A DNA stretch of 64,000 nt from Fusobacteriaceae bacterium (GCA_031272775.1 JAISTB010000014.1:17566-81565), one strand, 5' to 3'; counted from the first letter of the stretch, positions 1-8,911 are shown. Notes: a model not told the origin generated them from the sequence alone. Numbers and translations: made by a program.

Positions 1-1118
1 GAGACGAGAATCAGCGCCGCGATCAGAAGATTTCTCGAGTTGGAAAAATCGAGCTTCGCGTCGACCACCATGCGTACGCCGATGGCGGCGATCATTCCGA
101 ACAGGATCACGGAAATACCGCCCATAACCGGCGTGGGGATCGTTTGCAGGATCACGCCGAATTTTCCCAGCAGGCCCAGGATAATCGCGTATACCGCGGC
201 AATCTGGAGCACCCGGGGGTCATAAATCTTGGTGACGGCCAGAACGCCGGTATTTTCCCCGTATGTCGTATTGGAAGGACCGCCCAGCAGGCCCGCCAGC
301 GAGGTCGCCAGCCCGTCGCCCAAAAGGGTCTTGTGCACGCCGGGATCGACGAAGAAATCTTTTCCGGCCACGGCCCCGATCGTGGTGATATCGCCGATGT
401 GCTCGATAAAGGTCACGATGGCGATGGGGGCGATGGCCAGGATGGCGCCCGCGGAAAAGGAAGGCAGGGCCGTGAGGTCACGCATGGCGTCGGCCGAGAG
501 GCCGAACCATTTGGCTTCGCCGATAACCGAGAAATTCACCATGCCCATGGCCGCCGACACGAGATAGCCCACGAATACGGAAATCAGAATCGGAACAAGC
601 CGGAAGAACGAATGGCCGAGACTCGAAACGACGATCATCGTCGCGATCACGACGAGGGCCACGAAAAGGTAGCTCAGGTTGAAGGCGCCGTCCTTGTACA
701 TAGCCATGTTGATGGCCACGGGGCTCAGGCGCAGACCGATAACCATAATCACGGGGCCTGTCACGACCGGGGGCAGAAAGGACGTGACCTTTGCCGCGCC
801 GTAGGTCTTCACGAGCCAGGCGAGGATCACGTAGATCAGGCCCGCCACGATGACGCCGCCCTTGACCGCGGAAATCCCCTGATTTTTCAAAACCAGCTGG
901 ATCGCGCCGATAAAGGCGAATGAAGAGCCCAGAAAAGCGGGTACTTTGCCCTTGGTCACAAAATGGAACAGCAAGGTCCCCGCGCCCGCGGCGATCAAGG
1001 CGATGGACGGGTTCAGCCCCGTCAGAAAGGGGACGAGGACCGTCGACCCGAACATGGCCAACACGTGCTGCGCCCCCAGAATCAGTTTCGTTCTGCCTGC
1101 CAATTTGAATTCATCCAC
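1..1118 (-). CDS. uraA: NCS2 family uracil/xanthine permease, 3' end cut by window
   Basis: Inner-membrane nucleobase transporter of the NCS2 (UraA/PbuX) family, probably importing uracil by proton symport. Reading leftwards, the protein has QHVLAMFG near the N-terminus, PPVVTGPVIMVIGLRLSP, FIEHIGDITTIG and TYGENTGVLAVTK, all conserved in UraA-type permeases, among many hydrophobic segments. About 372 residues are visible and the C-terminal end lies outside the window. Start choice: an ATG at 1127 touches the GGAGGG at 1128-1133 with no spacer, whereas the in-frame GTG at 1118 lies 9 bases from it, so I favour GTG. It follows the thioesterase gene but a hairpin terminator separates them. Substrate (uracil versus xanthine) is inferred from family resemblance only. 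Confidence 0.9.
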   Translation of the reverse strand, partial: MDEFKLAGRTKLILGAQHVLAMFGSTVLVPFLTGLNPSIALIAAGAGTLLFHFVTKGKVPAFLGSSFAFIGAIQLVLKNQGISAVKGGVIVAGLIYVILAWLVKTYGAAKVTSFLPPVVTGPVIMVIGLRLSPVAINMAMYKDGAFNLSYLFVALVVIATMIVVSSLGHSFFRLVPILISVFVGYLVSAAMGMVNFSVIGEAKWFGLSADAMRDLTALPSFSAGAILAIAPIAIVTFIEHIGDITTIGAVAGKDFFVDPGVHKTLLGDGLATSLAGLLGGPSNTTYGENTGVLAVTKIYDPRVLQIAAVYAIILGLLGKFGVILQTIPTPVMGGISVILFGMIAAIGVRMVVDAKLDFSNSRNLLIAALILV

Positions 1119-1155
1119 TTTTTTCATCCCTCCGTTAAATTTTTGATATTGTCCG

Positions 1156-1183
1156 AAAAAAAAGACAGGAAATCCTATCTTTT
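1156..1183 (-). terminator. Rho-independent terminator behind the thioesterase gene
   Basis: On the minus strand AAAAGATAGGA and TCCTGTCTTTT form an imperfect stem with a very short loop, followed by a run of T. The stop codon TAG of the thioesterase gene is inside the left arm. Confidence 0.65.
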
Positions 1184-1552
1184 CATTTTAGCCATAAATT
1201 TTTCCATATTGATGATGTAGCGCTCATGGACGGCTTCCCCGACAAGTTCCCCCGCGTAGTCCACCGTGATATGAAATGTGAGTTTTTTTCCCTCGATCTT
1301 GTCGAGCCGCGCCGTGCAAGTGATTTTGTCGCCGACGGCGTTGGCCTTCAGATGCTTGAGGTTGGCCGAGAGGCCCACCGTAGATTCTCCCGGGCCCAGA
1401 TGGGGCTCCGCCAGCGTAAAAGCCGTATTTTCCATAAAAGCCAGCAGCATCGGCGTCGAGAACACGTCGGCCGCCCCGGAGGTCAAAACCCTGGCCGTTT
1501 CACCGGGACCCACGGTCTTTTCCGCCTTTTTGGTCATTCCTTCCTGCAGCAT
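1175..1552 (-). CDS. FlK-like hotdog thioesterase
   Basis: A 125-residue single hotdog-fold protein. The order STPMLLAFMENTA, then TVGLSANLKHLKANAVGD, then HERYIIN matches the fluoroacetyl-CoA thioesterase (FlK) family of acyl-CoA thioesterases. Thr of STP, Glu of MEN and a His in LKHLK are the likely catalytic or substrate-binding positions by analogy with FlK. The true substrate is unknown; most bacterial relatives are not fluoroacetate enzymes. A longer reading frame starts upstream, but ATG at 1552 (after GAGGAGAA) or at 1537 (after AGGAAGGA) fits the family N-terminus; I use 1552. A TTGACA promoter lies about 55 bases upstream, so it is probably transcribed alone. Confidence 0.8.
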   Translation of the reverse strand: MLQEGMTKKAEKTVGPGETARVLTSGAADVFSTPMLLAFMENTAFTLAEPHLGPGESTVGLSANLKHLKANAVGDKITCTARLDKIEGKKLTFHITVDYAGELVGEAVHERYIINMEKFMAKMKR

Positions 1553-1606
1553 TTCTCCTCCCGTAGTCTTATGTCGTCCGCAGGATCGCGAACACAAATT
1601 TTTTCT

Positions 1607-1636
1607 ATTTTATCACTCCCGGCCCCCTTTTGTCAA
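1607..1636 (-). promoter_or_regulatory. Sigma70-type promoter of the thioesterase gene
   Basis: Minus strand TTGACA (1636-1631) and TAAAAT (1612-1607) with an 18-base spacer, upstream of the start at 1552. Confidence 0.6.
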
Positions 1637-1679
1637 TAAGGACATTTCGGGTTTTGCGAAGGGGGCGGGTCCCCCGGGA

Positions 1680-2327
1680 TCAGGAAAAATCAAGCGCTTT
1701 CGTGGAAACGACGCAGAAAAGTTGTCCGCTTTCAAATTTTACGAAACATTTTTCTGCCGTGGCCACGTTGCTCACGCAAAGGGAGCTGCCGGGCCAAAGA
1801 ACGGCGTCTGTGAGCGGATAGCGGAAGCCTTCCAGAAAAAGCCCCCGGACGGGTCCCCCGACCGCGAGAAAAGAGACCGTCGCGCCCAGGCAATCTTCGA
1901 GGACGGCGCCGCTTTCGACCGCGAACATCTCCTCGCCTTCGGCCAGAAAAACCAGCCCCTCAAAGCGAAAGGCCAGCTGCAGGTTCATGAGAAAATGATC
2001 GCTCCGTCCGCCGGTCCCCGCGAGAATAAAGATCTTTTCATAATGCCGGTCGGCCAAAGCTTCCAGCAGGATTTCGCCGTCGGTCTTGTCCTTCCGGACC
2101 GGGAAACGATGAATTTCCACGCCCTGTCCCGCGTATCGGGAAAGGAGCGCGGGATCGGCGGAATCAAAATCGCCGTAGAGGGCCAGGGGCGTGATCCCGA
2201 GATATTCAGCGTGGCGCGCGCCGCCGTCGGCGCAAAAGACATCCCCGGGCGTCTCCGCCAGCCGTTTCCGGTAAAAGTCCGGGGATCCTCTGAGTTCCCC
2301 GTTTAAAATCACATAGGCCACAGCCAT
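1680..2327 (-). CDS. thiN: Thiamine pyrophosphokinase
   Basis: Cytoplasmic enzyme that transfers pyrophosphate from ATP to thiamine, giving thiamine diphosphate. At 215 residues it has the usual length for bacterial ThiN. Family motifs appear in order: ADGGARH near residue 33, YGDFDSAD near 51, KDKTDGEI near 79, GTGGRSDHFLMN near 104, and a C-terminal GSSLCVSNVA. The Asp-rich GDFDS and KDKTD motifs bind Mg-ATP in the family. AAAAGGGG lies ahead of ATG 2327. The gene starts only 12 bases after the stop of the secreted nuclease gene, so the two are probably one transcript although the functions are unrelated. Confidence 0.93.
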   Translation of the reverse strand: MAVAYVILNGELRGSPDFYRKRLAETPGDVFCADGGARHAEYLGITPLALYGDFDSADPALLSRYAGQGVEIHRFPVRKDKTDGEILLEALADRHYEKIFILAGTGGRSDHFLMNLQLAFRFEGLVFLAEGEEMFAVESGAVLEDCLGATVSFLAVGGPVRGLFLEGFRYPLTDAVLWPGSSLCVSNVATAEKCFVKFESGQLFCVVSTKALDFS

Positions 2328-2339
2328 CGCAAACCCCTT

Positions 2340-3155
2340 TTAATCGTCGTCTTCCGTCGTATCCACAACGATAAATACCGGCAAATGGTCGGAAACGGCG
2401 GCTTTTGCCCCGGCATAATCGCCAGCCGTAAAATCAAGGGCGCCGCTCTGCCCGGTAAATTCGTCCGTGTGGACGAGGGAGAGAAAAATATTGTCGTAGG
2501 AACTGGCCAGTTTTCCCGTCCCCAAAGTCGTTTTGATCAGGGGATCCATAGCCGGGATAATCCGGTCTTTATGGCCCGTGAGATTTTCAAAGGCCTCGTC
2601 CAGGGCGCTCATATTGAAGTCGCCTGCGATGATCACGTCGTTTTCGGCGGGATCGGCGTCCTGAAAGAAGGCGTAGACCCGGTCCAGGCGGAAGATCTCG
2701 CTCCGCCGGCGGCTTTCATTGTCCCCGAAGATGATGTGGACCAAAACAAAGGTGAAATCGAAGTTCCCGATCCGGAAGTCCGCCCCGCAGGGTTCCCGCG
2801 AGAACCCCTCTCCACCGGGGTAAAAGCCCGCTTCTTTGAGGAAAGCGACCCGGTCCTTCCGGTATACCCAGGCGTAATATTCCCGGTACTCGCCGCTTCC
2901 CACGGCATAAGGGGAGAGATGATAGCCCCATTTCCCTCCGGTCTTTTTTTCGAGGGCCCGGATCAATTCCTCGACGCCCGCCCGGTTCATGACCTCCAAA
3001 AGACCGGTGATATCGAATTGGGAGACGACGCCCGCCAGCCGTCCGTAGTCTTTTTTGGACTTTCCGAGCCTGAGGACATTGAAAGAGGCGATTTTCGCGG
3101 TATCCGCAAGCATAAGGGACGAGAGGGCAATGAGCAGCGCCAGTACCTTTTTCAT
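2340..3155 (-). CDS. Secreted endonuclease/exonuclease/phosphatase (DNase I-like) protein
   Basis: A 271-residue protein with an N-terminal signal peptide (MKKVLALLIALSSLMLADTA) and a DNase I-like fold. Visible motifs are IASFNVLRLG (metal-binding Asn), GLLEVM (catalytic Glu), VIIAGDFNMS (GDFN) and a C-terminal AVSDHLPVFI (Asp-His pair). Such proteins hydrolyse phosphodiesters, here presumably extracellular DNA, for nutrient or phosphate use. The frame stays open upstream, but ATG 3155 has AAAGGATG at the right distance and begins the signal peptide. It is the first gene of a two-gene unit with thiN and has a clear promoter. Substrate specificity within the superfamily cannot be read from the sequence. 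Confidence 0.85.
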   Translation of the reverse strand: MKKVLALLIALSSLMLADTAKIASFNVLRLGKSKKDYGRLAGVVSQFDITGLLEVMNRAGVEELIRALEKKTGGKWGYHLSPYAVGSGEYREYYAWVYRKDRVAFLKEAGFYPGGEGFSREPCGADFRIGNFDFTFVLVHIIFGDNESRRRSEIFRLDRVYAFFQDADPAENDVIIAGDFNMSALDEAFENLTGHKDRIIPAMDPLIKTTLGTGKLASSYDNIFLSLVHTDEFTGQSGALDFTAGDYAGAKAAVSDHLPVFIVVDTTEDDD

Positions 3156-3188
3156 CGTAAACACATCCTTTTTCGAAAGATTTTCCCT

Positions 3189-3217
3189 ATTGTAACATAC
3201 CCGGGGCCGTTCGTCAA
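3189..3217 (-). promoter_or_regulatory. Promoter of the nuclease-thiN unit
   Basis: Minus strand TTGACG (3217-3212) and TACAAT (3194-3189) separated by 17 bases. The divergent HAD-gene promoter lies less than 50 bases away. Confidence 0.75.
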
Positions 3218-3262
3218 CGGGAAAAAGGAAATCCGGGCCGGACAATGACGCAAGCATTTCAT

Positions 3263-3291
3263 TTGACAACGGGCGGGTTATCCGCTATAAT
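3263..3291 (+). promoter_or_regulatory. Promoter of the HAD phosphatase / dehydratase activase genes
   Basis: Consensus TTGACA (3263-3268), a 17-base spacer and TATAAT (3286-3291). Confidence 0.85.
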
Positions 3292-3353
3292 AAAAGCAGA
3301 AACAAAAATCCGGTTTCCGGTTTTTGTAATTCCTTTCTCCCGGGGTGATCCTC

Positions 3354-4076
3354 ATGATTGCGGCCTTCTTTGACATTGACGGCACCATATACCGAAATTC
3401 CCTGTTGATCGAACATTTCAACAAACTGATCCAGTATGACCTCGTGGACCCGGGCGTCTATGACAGCCGGGTAAAGGAAAACTACAAGCTCTGGGACGAG
3501 CGCAAAGGCGACTACGACAAATACCTCGAGGGTCTCGCGGATACGTATAAAGACGTCATCAAGGGGCTGCCCGAGGCCTACAACGACTTTGTCTCCGACC
3601 AGGTCATGCAGACAAAGGGGGGCAAGGTCTACAAGTACACCCGGGGCATGATCCGCCGGCACAAGGAGCAGGGACACCTTGTGATCTTTATCTCGGGAAG
3701 CCCGGATTTTCTGGTCTCCCGCATGGCGGAAAGATTCGGCGCGGCTGATTTTTGCGGCTCCGTCTATCATACGGAGCAAGGGAAACTGACCGGGGAAATC
3801 TCCCCGATGTGGGACGCGAAACACAAACTGCAGGCCATTGACCGCTTCTGTCAAAAATACGACATCGCCCTTCCCGAAAGCTACGCCTACGGCGATACGA
3901 ACGGAGACGTGACGATGCTGAGGCTCGTGGGCCATCCCCGGGCCGTCAATCCTTCCCGGGAGCTCCTGAGGGCCCTCGGCGGGGACCCCCTCCTCAAGGC
4001 CAAAACCGACGTCATCATCGAACGGAAGGACGTCATTTATAAAGTAAACGCCGATGTAGAAACCATCGAGATCTGA
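3354..4076 (+). CDS. HAD-IB family phosphatase (SerB-like)
   Basis: A 240-residue cytoplasmic HAD-superfamily hydrolase. Motif I is FFDIDGTIY with the nucleophile Asp and acid/base Asp. Motif II is FISGSPDFL. Motif IV is YGDTNGDVTML with metal-binding Asp residues. The layout, with a helical cap inserted between motifs I and II, matches the IB subclass that includes phosphoserine phosphatase and several lipid or sugar phosphatases. The substrate is not identifiable. A GTG nine bases upstream is in frame, but ATG 3354 lies directly after GGGGTGATCCTC and starts the core fold, so it is preferred. It shares a promoter with the large activase gene 22 bases downstream. Confidence 0.85.
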   Translation: MIAAFFDIDGTIYRNSLLIEHFNKLIQYDLVDPGVYDSRVKENYKLWDERKGDYDKYLEGLADTYKDVIKGLPEAYNDFVSDQVMQTKGGKVYKYTRGMIRRHKEQGHLVIFISGSPDFLVSRMAERFGAADFCGSVYHTEQGKLTGEISPMWDAKHKLQAIDRFCQKYDIALPESYAYGDTNGDVTMLRLVGHPRAVNPSRELLRALGGDPLLKAKTDVIIERKDVIYKVNADVETIEI

Positions 4077-4098
4077 ATCCATCAAAAGGCGGTTGTGC

Positions 4099-7000
4099 AT
4101 GAATACATTTTTTACCGGCGTCGACGTGGGATCGACCACCATCAAGGTCGTCTGCCTCGACGAACACAATGAAATTATCTACTCTCTGTATCAGCGCCAT
4201 CTCTCGAGCGTGCGGGAGACGGCGAAAAATCTGGTTCTGGAGTTTTTGCGGGCCATGGAGGAGCGCTACGGCAAAGACAACGCTTACAAGATCTGCTTTA
4301 CGGGATCGGCGGGCATGGGCATAGCCGAATACATTGACCTCCCCTTTGTCCAAGAAGTCATCGCCTGTCTGGAATCCATCCAGCAGCGCATTCCCGAGAC
4401 CGACGTAGCCGTGGAGTTGGGCGGCGAGGACGCCAAGATCACGTTTTTGCAAGGGACCATGGACCAGCGCATGAACGGCTCCTGCGCGGGGGGGACCGGG
4501 GCCTTCATCGACCAGATCGCGACGCTCCTCAATACCGACGCCACAGGCCTCAACGAGCTCGCCAGGAATTATGACACGATCTATCCCATCGCGGCCCGCT
4601 GCGGCGTCTTCGCCAAGACCGATATCCAGCCGCTCCTCAACGAAGGGGCGAAAAAAGAAAATATCGCGGTTTCCGTGCTGCAGGCCGTCGTAAATCAGAC
4701 GATCACGGGCCTCGCGGGCGGGAAAAAGATCCAGGGCAAGGTGGCCTTTCTGGGCGGCCCCCTCTTTTTCCTGAGCGAATTGCGCAAGCGCTTTATCGAG
4801 ACGCTGAATCTCAGCCCCGATGACGTGATCTTCCCGGAAAATTCCCAGCTCTTCGTGGCCATTGGCGCGGCCCTCTACGCGGCGGCCAACGGGCAGGCCC
4901 TGGGGGCGGACGATATCGCCGCGAAAATCGATCTTTTGAACAGAAAGGAAATGTCCGACACGTCCCGCCTGCCGAGGCTTTTTTCGGACGAGGCGGATCT
5001 CGCGGCTTTCCGGGCCCGACACAACAAAAAGGCCGTGGCCACGGGGGATCTGGCGAGCTGGCGTGGAGACGTGTACCTTGGCATCGACGCGGGTTCCACG
5101 ACGATCAAGGCCGTGCTGATTTCCGGGGACAACCGGATTTTGTATTCCTTTTACGCGGGAAATAACGGCATGCCGCTGGAGACCATCGTCAAAATCCTCA
5201 AGGACATCTACGGTAAGCTGCCCGAAGGCGTAACGATCCGCTCGAGCTGCGTGACGGGCTACGGGGAAAACCTCCTGAAAACGGCCCTCAAGATCGACAC
5301 GGGCATCGTGGAAACCATGGCCCATTACGAAGGGGCGCGGTTTTTCCAGCCCGATGTGGACTTCATCCTCGACATCGGCGGCCAGGACATGAAGTGCCTC
5401 AAGATCGAAGACGGCGTCATTACGTCCATTTTGCTCAACGAAGCCTGTTCCTCCGGTTGCGGCTCATTTTTGGAGACCTTCGCCAAATCCCTCGATCTCA
5501 CGATCGGCGAATTCGCCGAACAGGGCTTGCTCGCAAAAGCCCCGGCGGACCTCGGCACCCGCTGTACGGTATTCATGAACAGCAAAGTCAAACAGGCGCA
5601 AAAAGACGGCGTCGACGTCGGGGACATCTCGGCGGGGCTCTCCTATTCCGTCATCAAGAATACGCTGTTCAAGGTCATCAAAATCAAGAACAAAGACGAT
5701 CTCGGCGAGCACATCGTCGTGCAGGGGGGAACCTTCCTCAACGAGTGCGTCCTGAGGGCTTTTGAGATCATCTCGGAACGGGAAGTTATTCGGCCTAACG
5801 TGGCGGGCCTTATGGGCGCCTTCGGGGCCGCCCTTGTGGCCCGGGAAACGGCCGGGGACGCTTCGACCCTGCTGAGTCTCGAAGAGTTGGAAAACTTCCA
5901 TTACACGACGAACCTCACCCGCTGCGGGCTCTGCACGAATCGCTGTCTTCTGACCGTCAACAAATTTGACGACGGCAGCAGGTTTATTTCCGGCAATCGC
6001 TGTGAGCGCCCCCTGGGCAATTTGAACCGCGAAAACGCGCCCAATATGATCGATTATCAGTACAACCGGGTCTTCAATTACACCCCGCTGGAGCCCAGTC
6101 AGGCCCCCCGGGGGGAAATCGGAATTCCCCGGGTATTAAATATTTACGATTCTTATCCGTTTTGGTTTACGCTTCTGACGAAACTGGGGTTCCGGGTCAT
6201 CCTCTCGAGCGATTCCTCCAAGAGGCTCTATGAGAAAGGGATCGACACCATTTCCTCCGATTCGGTCTGCTATCCCGCGAAACTCGTCCACGGCCATATC
6301 GTCGATCTCATCGAAAAAGGCGTCAAACGGATCTTTTACCCCTGCGTGATGTTTGAGGAAAAAGAGGACAGCAAATCCCACAACCAGTACAACTGCCCCG
6401 TGGTCATGTCCTACCCCGAAGTCATCAAGCACAACATGGACATTCTCAAAGAGCGGAACATTGATATTATGACGCCCTTCTTCTCCTTCCAGAACTGGGA
6501 AATGCTGGAAAAGACCGTGCTGGAGGAATTTGACCGGCTCGGCGTCACCCGCTACGAAGTGCGCCTCGCCGTGGACGCGGCCCTCAAGGAGAAGCACCGC
6601 TACCGAAAGGACCTCCGGGAAAAGGCCCTCGAAATCATAAAAGACCTTGAAACCAAGGAAAAACCGGGAATTGTGGTGGCCGGACGACCCTACCACCTCG
6701 ACCGGGAAGTCCATCACGGGATCCCCAACATCATCAATTCCTTCGGCATGGCGGTCCTGACCGGCGACGCCGTGGCGACCCTTTCGTCCCTCGACGAAGA
6801 CCTGCGGGTCGTGGACCAGTGGACCTACCACTCCCGGCTGTACCGGACGGCCACCTATGTGGGCAAATCGAAGAATTTGGAGCTCGTGGAGCTGAACAGC
6901 TTCGGCTGCGGCCTCGACGCCGTGACGACGGACCAGGTGTCGGAAATCCTCGCCAACCACGGGAAGACCCACACCTTACTGAAAATCGACGAAATCAGCA

Positions 7001-8328
7001 ATCTGGGCGCCGTGAGAATACGGCTCCGGAGCCTTTTGGCGGCCCTTGAATACAAGAAAAAACGGATCGCCAAGACGATCCGCAAAAAAATGTACGTCAA
7101 AATCCCCTTTACGGAGAAAATGCGGCGAAAATACACGATCCTCGTGCCGCAGATGGCGCCCATGCACTTTGATCTGATCAAAACGGCCTTCGCCACGGAG
7201 GGCTACAACCTTGAAGTGCTGGAAGAAACGCCCCAGGCGCTGGAATGCGGCCTCAAATACGTCAATAACGACGCCTGCTATCCTTCGATCCTCGTGATCG
7301 GGGAGTTGATTTCGGCCCTGCAATCGGGCCGCTACGACCTCAACCGGGTGGCGGTCATGATCTCCCAGACCGGCGGCAGCTGCCGGGCCACCAACTACAT
7401 GGGCTTCCTCAAAAAAGCCATTATGGACGCCGGTTTCGGCTATGTCCCGATCATTTCCCTGAACGCCTCGGGCTTTGAGAAGCAGGAAGGCTTCAAAATG
7501 ACCATGGATTTGATCAACCGCTGCCTCATGGCCGTCAGTTACGGGGATCTCCTGATGAAGCTCGTCTACGCGATCCGCCCCTACGAGACTGTCAAGGGAA
7601 CCACGGACAGACTGTACGAAGTCTGGAACGAGCGGGTCAAGGAAAACCTGAAATTGGCCTTTTTCCGCGATTTCAAAAAGGACGTGAACCGTATCGTTGA
7701 GGATTTTACGGCCATCGAAACGACCTGGGAGGAAAAGATCAAAGTCGGCATCGTCGGCGAGATTTTGGTGAAATTCAGCCCCTTCGCCAACAATCACCTG
7801 GCCGATTTCATCGAAAAGGAAGGGGGCGAGGTCTACACCTCGAGCCTCATGGGCTTCGTCAAATACTGCATCTACAGCGAGATTTACACGCAAAACCGCT
7901 TCCGGGGCCCCTTTGCCACGCTGAAGCTGTGGGCGGTGTTGTTTTACATCAACCGCTACTCAAAGGTCCTGAACAAGGCCTTGTCCCGCTACAAGGGCCG
8001 CTTTATGCTCGAGCGCCCCATCCAGGACATCGCGAAGATCACCTCAAAGTTCATTTCCATCGGCAACCAGTCGGGGGAAGGCTGGTATCTCCTCGGGGAA
8101 ATGATCGAATTTATCGAGCACGGCGTCGGCAATATCGTGTGTACGCAACCCTTCGGCTGCCTGCCGAACCACATCACCGGCAAGGGCATGATCAAGCAGC
8201 TGCGGGAAAATTTCCGCAACGCCAATATCGTGCCGATCGACTATGACCCGGGATTTTCCGAGGTCAATCAGCTCAACCGGATCAAGCTCATGCTCTCGGT
8301 CGCCCGGAAAAATCTCCGCAGGGCCTGA
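4099..8328 (+). CDS. Giant 2-hydroxyacyl-CoA dehydratase activase with fused dehydratase-like region
   Basis: A 1409-residue cytoplasmic protein of the BadF/BadG/HgdC activator family. It has two tandem ASKHA ATPase domains. The first opens with GVDVGSTTIKVV, with cysteines in GSCAGGTGAF and AARCGVFAK. The second, near residue 325, has GIDAGSTTIKAV, with cysteines in EACSSGCGSF and TRCTVFMNS. In the family such cysteines hold a bridging [4Fe-4S] cluster that injects an electron into a 2-hydroxyacyl-CoA dehydratase at the expense of ATP. From about residue 610 follows a cysteine-rich HgdB/DUF2229-type part (CGLCTNRC, CYPAKLVHGH, GGSCRATNY, CTQPFGCLPNH). Start at ATG 4099 after AGGCGG; a TTG two codons earlier is less likely. 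Exact substrate is unknown. No separate dehydratase subunits lie nearby. Confidence 0.9.
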   Translation: MNTFFTGVDVGSTTIKVVCLDEHNEIIYSLYQRHLSSVRETAKNLVLEFLRAMEERYGKDNAYKICFTGSAGMGIAEYIDLPFVQEVIACLESIQQRIPETDVAVELGGEDAKITFLQGTMDQRMNGSCAGGTGAFIDQIATLLNTDATGLNELARNYDTIYPIAARCGVFAKTDIQPLLNEGAKKENIAVSVLQAVVNQTITGLAGGKKIQGKVAFLGGPLFFLSELRKRFIETLNLSPDDVIFPENSQLFVAIGAALYAAANGQALGADDIAAKIDLLNRKEMSDTSRLPRLFSDEADLAAFRARHNKKAVATGDLASWRGDVYLGIDAGSTTIKAVLISGDNRILYSFYAGNNGMPLETIVKILKDIYGKLPEGVTIRSSCVTGYGENLLKTALKIDTGIVETMAHYEGARFFQPDVDFILDIGGQDMKCLKIEDGVITSILLNEACSSGCGSFLETFAKSLDLTIGEFAEQGLLAKAPADLGTRCTVFMNSKVKQAQKDGVDVGDISAGLSYSVIKNTLFKVIKIKNKDDLGEHIVVQGGTFLNECVLRAFEIISEREVIRPNVAGLMGAFGAALVARETAGDASTLLSLEELENFHYTTNLTRCGLCTNRCLLTVNKFDDGSRFISGNRCERPLGNLNRENAPNMIDYQYNRVFNYTPLEPSQAPRGEIGIPRVLNIYDSYPFWFTLLTKLGFRVILSSDSSKRLYEKGIDTISSDSVCYPAKLVHGHIVDLIEKGVKRIFYPCVMFEEKEDSKSHNQYNCPVVMSYPEVIKHNMDILKERNIDIMTPFFSFQNWEMLEKTVLEEFDRLGVTRYEVRLAVDAALKEKHRYRKDLREKALEIIKDLETKEKPGIVVAGRPYHLDREVHHGIPNIINSFGMAVLTGDAVATLSSLDEDLRVVDQWTYHSRLYRTATYVGKSKNLELVELNSFGCGLDAVTTDQVSEILANHGKTHTLLKIDEISNLGAVRIRLRSLLAALEYKKKRIAKTIRKKMYVKIPFTEKMRRKYTILVPQMAPMHFDLIKTAFATEGYNLEVLEETPQALECGLKYVNNDACYPSILVIGELISALQSGRYDLNRVAVMISQTGGSCRATNYMGFLKKAIMDAGFGYVPIISLNASGFEKQEGFKMTMDLINRCLMAVSYGDLLMKLVYAIRPYETVKGTTDRLYEVWNERVKENLKLAFFRDFKKDVNRIVEDFTAIETTWEEKIKVGIVGEILVKFSPFANNHLADFIEKEGGEVYTSSLMGFVKYCIYSEIYTQNRFRGPFATLKLWAVLFYINRYSKVLNKALSRYKGRFMLERPIQDIAKITSKFISIGNQSGEGWYLLGEMIEFIEHGVGNIVCTQPFGCLPNHITGKGMIKQLRENFRNANIVPIDYDPGFSEVNQLNRIKLMLSVARKNLRRA

Positions 8329-8356
8329 AATTCCCGATAAAAATTTTCCTCCGCTA

Positions 8357-8383
8357 TTGACTTCACGCCAAAAATGTGATAAT
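8357..8383 (+). promoter_or_regulatory. Promoter of the GrdX-like gene
   Basis: TTGACT at 8357-8362, and an extended -10 TGTGATAAT at 8375-8383 (spacer 15 to GATAAT, 17 to the overlapping TAATAG). Confidence 0.55.
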
Positions 8384-8413
8384 AGAATATGTGAATCATA
8401 CGGAGGAATCGCA

Positions 8414-8794
8414 ATGGAAATGATAATCATTACAAATAACAGCAAGGTGTACCATTTTTACAAGGAAACCAACGAGACGCTGTTTTACCAGAAAAAAGAC
8501 TTGATCGAGCTCCTGGAAATCATCCGGGACAAGGTCTACGAGGGCCACAGACTGCTTTCGGATCCCATTTATTCCGCGCTGGAACGGCCGGAAAATCCCT
8601 ACAAGTCCGTGGCCGTGACCCGCATCCGCTACGAGGACAACAGCGATCACCGGAAAATGATCGACGGGGTCCTTTCCATCGCGCGGAAGATCGAGAACCG
8701 AAAGAAATTCTATGAATTTCATGAAAACAACCTCGACGAATACCGCTATATCGATCTGAATCTGCTTAACGAGAGCGTAAAAAATCTGGAGTGA
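8414..8794 (+). CDS. grdX: GrdX family protein
   Basis: A 126-residue cytoplasmic protein. The N-terminal MEMIIITNNSKVYHFY and the central VYEGHRLLSDPIYS, then RPENPYKSVAVT, resemble GrdX, a small protein of unknown biochemistry usually encoded at the start of glycine/betaine/sarcosine reductase clusters of amino-acid-fermenting anaerobes. CGGAGGAATCGCA precedes ATG 8414, which decides the start over longer in-frame readings. It has its own promoter and terminator and so is monocistronic. No glycine reductase (grdA-E), thioredoxin or selenocysteine gene lies within the window, making it an orphan copy. The family assignment rests on recalled similarity and is moderately secure. Confidence 0.65.
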   Translation: MEMIIITNNSKVYHFYKETNETLFYQKKDLIELLEIIRDKVYEGHRLLSDPIYSALERPENPYKSVAVTRIRYEDNSDHRKMIDGVLSIARKIENRKKFYEFHENNLDEYRYIDLNLLNESVKNLE

Positions 8795-8827
8795 AAAAGG
8801 GTGAGGCTTCGGCAGCGCCCTTTTTTG
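8794..8827 (+). terminator. Rho-independent terminator after grdX
   Basis: AAAAAGGGTG pairs with CGCCCTTTTT around an inner GC-TTCG-GC tetraloop, ending in six T. The last A of the stop codon starts the stem. Confidence 0.85.
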
Positions 8828-8851
8828 TTGCGCAACTGCCGCCGATTTTTA

Positions 8852-8879
8852 TTGACATTTCAGAAATTTCGTGTATAAT
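8852..8879 (+). promoter_or_regulatory. Promoter of the first DUF4143 ATPase gene
   Basis: Perfect TTGACA (8852-8857), 16-base spacer and perfect TATAAT (8874-8879). Confidence 0.85.
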
Positions 8880-8911
8880 GGAATTAAATTCCATTTTTTA
8901 AGAGGTAAAAG

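Noticed and set aside
3302..3327. Hairpin ACAAAAATCCGG...CCGGTTTTTGT as a terminator or attenuator
   Set aside because: It lies only about 10 bases after the -10 of the HAD gene promoter and has no leader peptide or ligand-binding features; probably incidental.
4093..4098. TTG start for the dehydratase activase
   Set aside because: ATG at 4099 is better spaced from AGGCGG and starts the conserved ATPase strand.
8414..8794. Glycine reductase locus around grdX
   Set aside because: No grd genes, thioredoxin genes or in-frame TGA selenocysteine candidates are adjacent.
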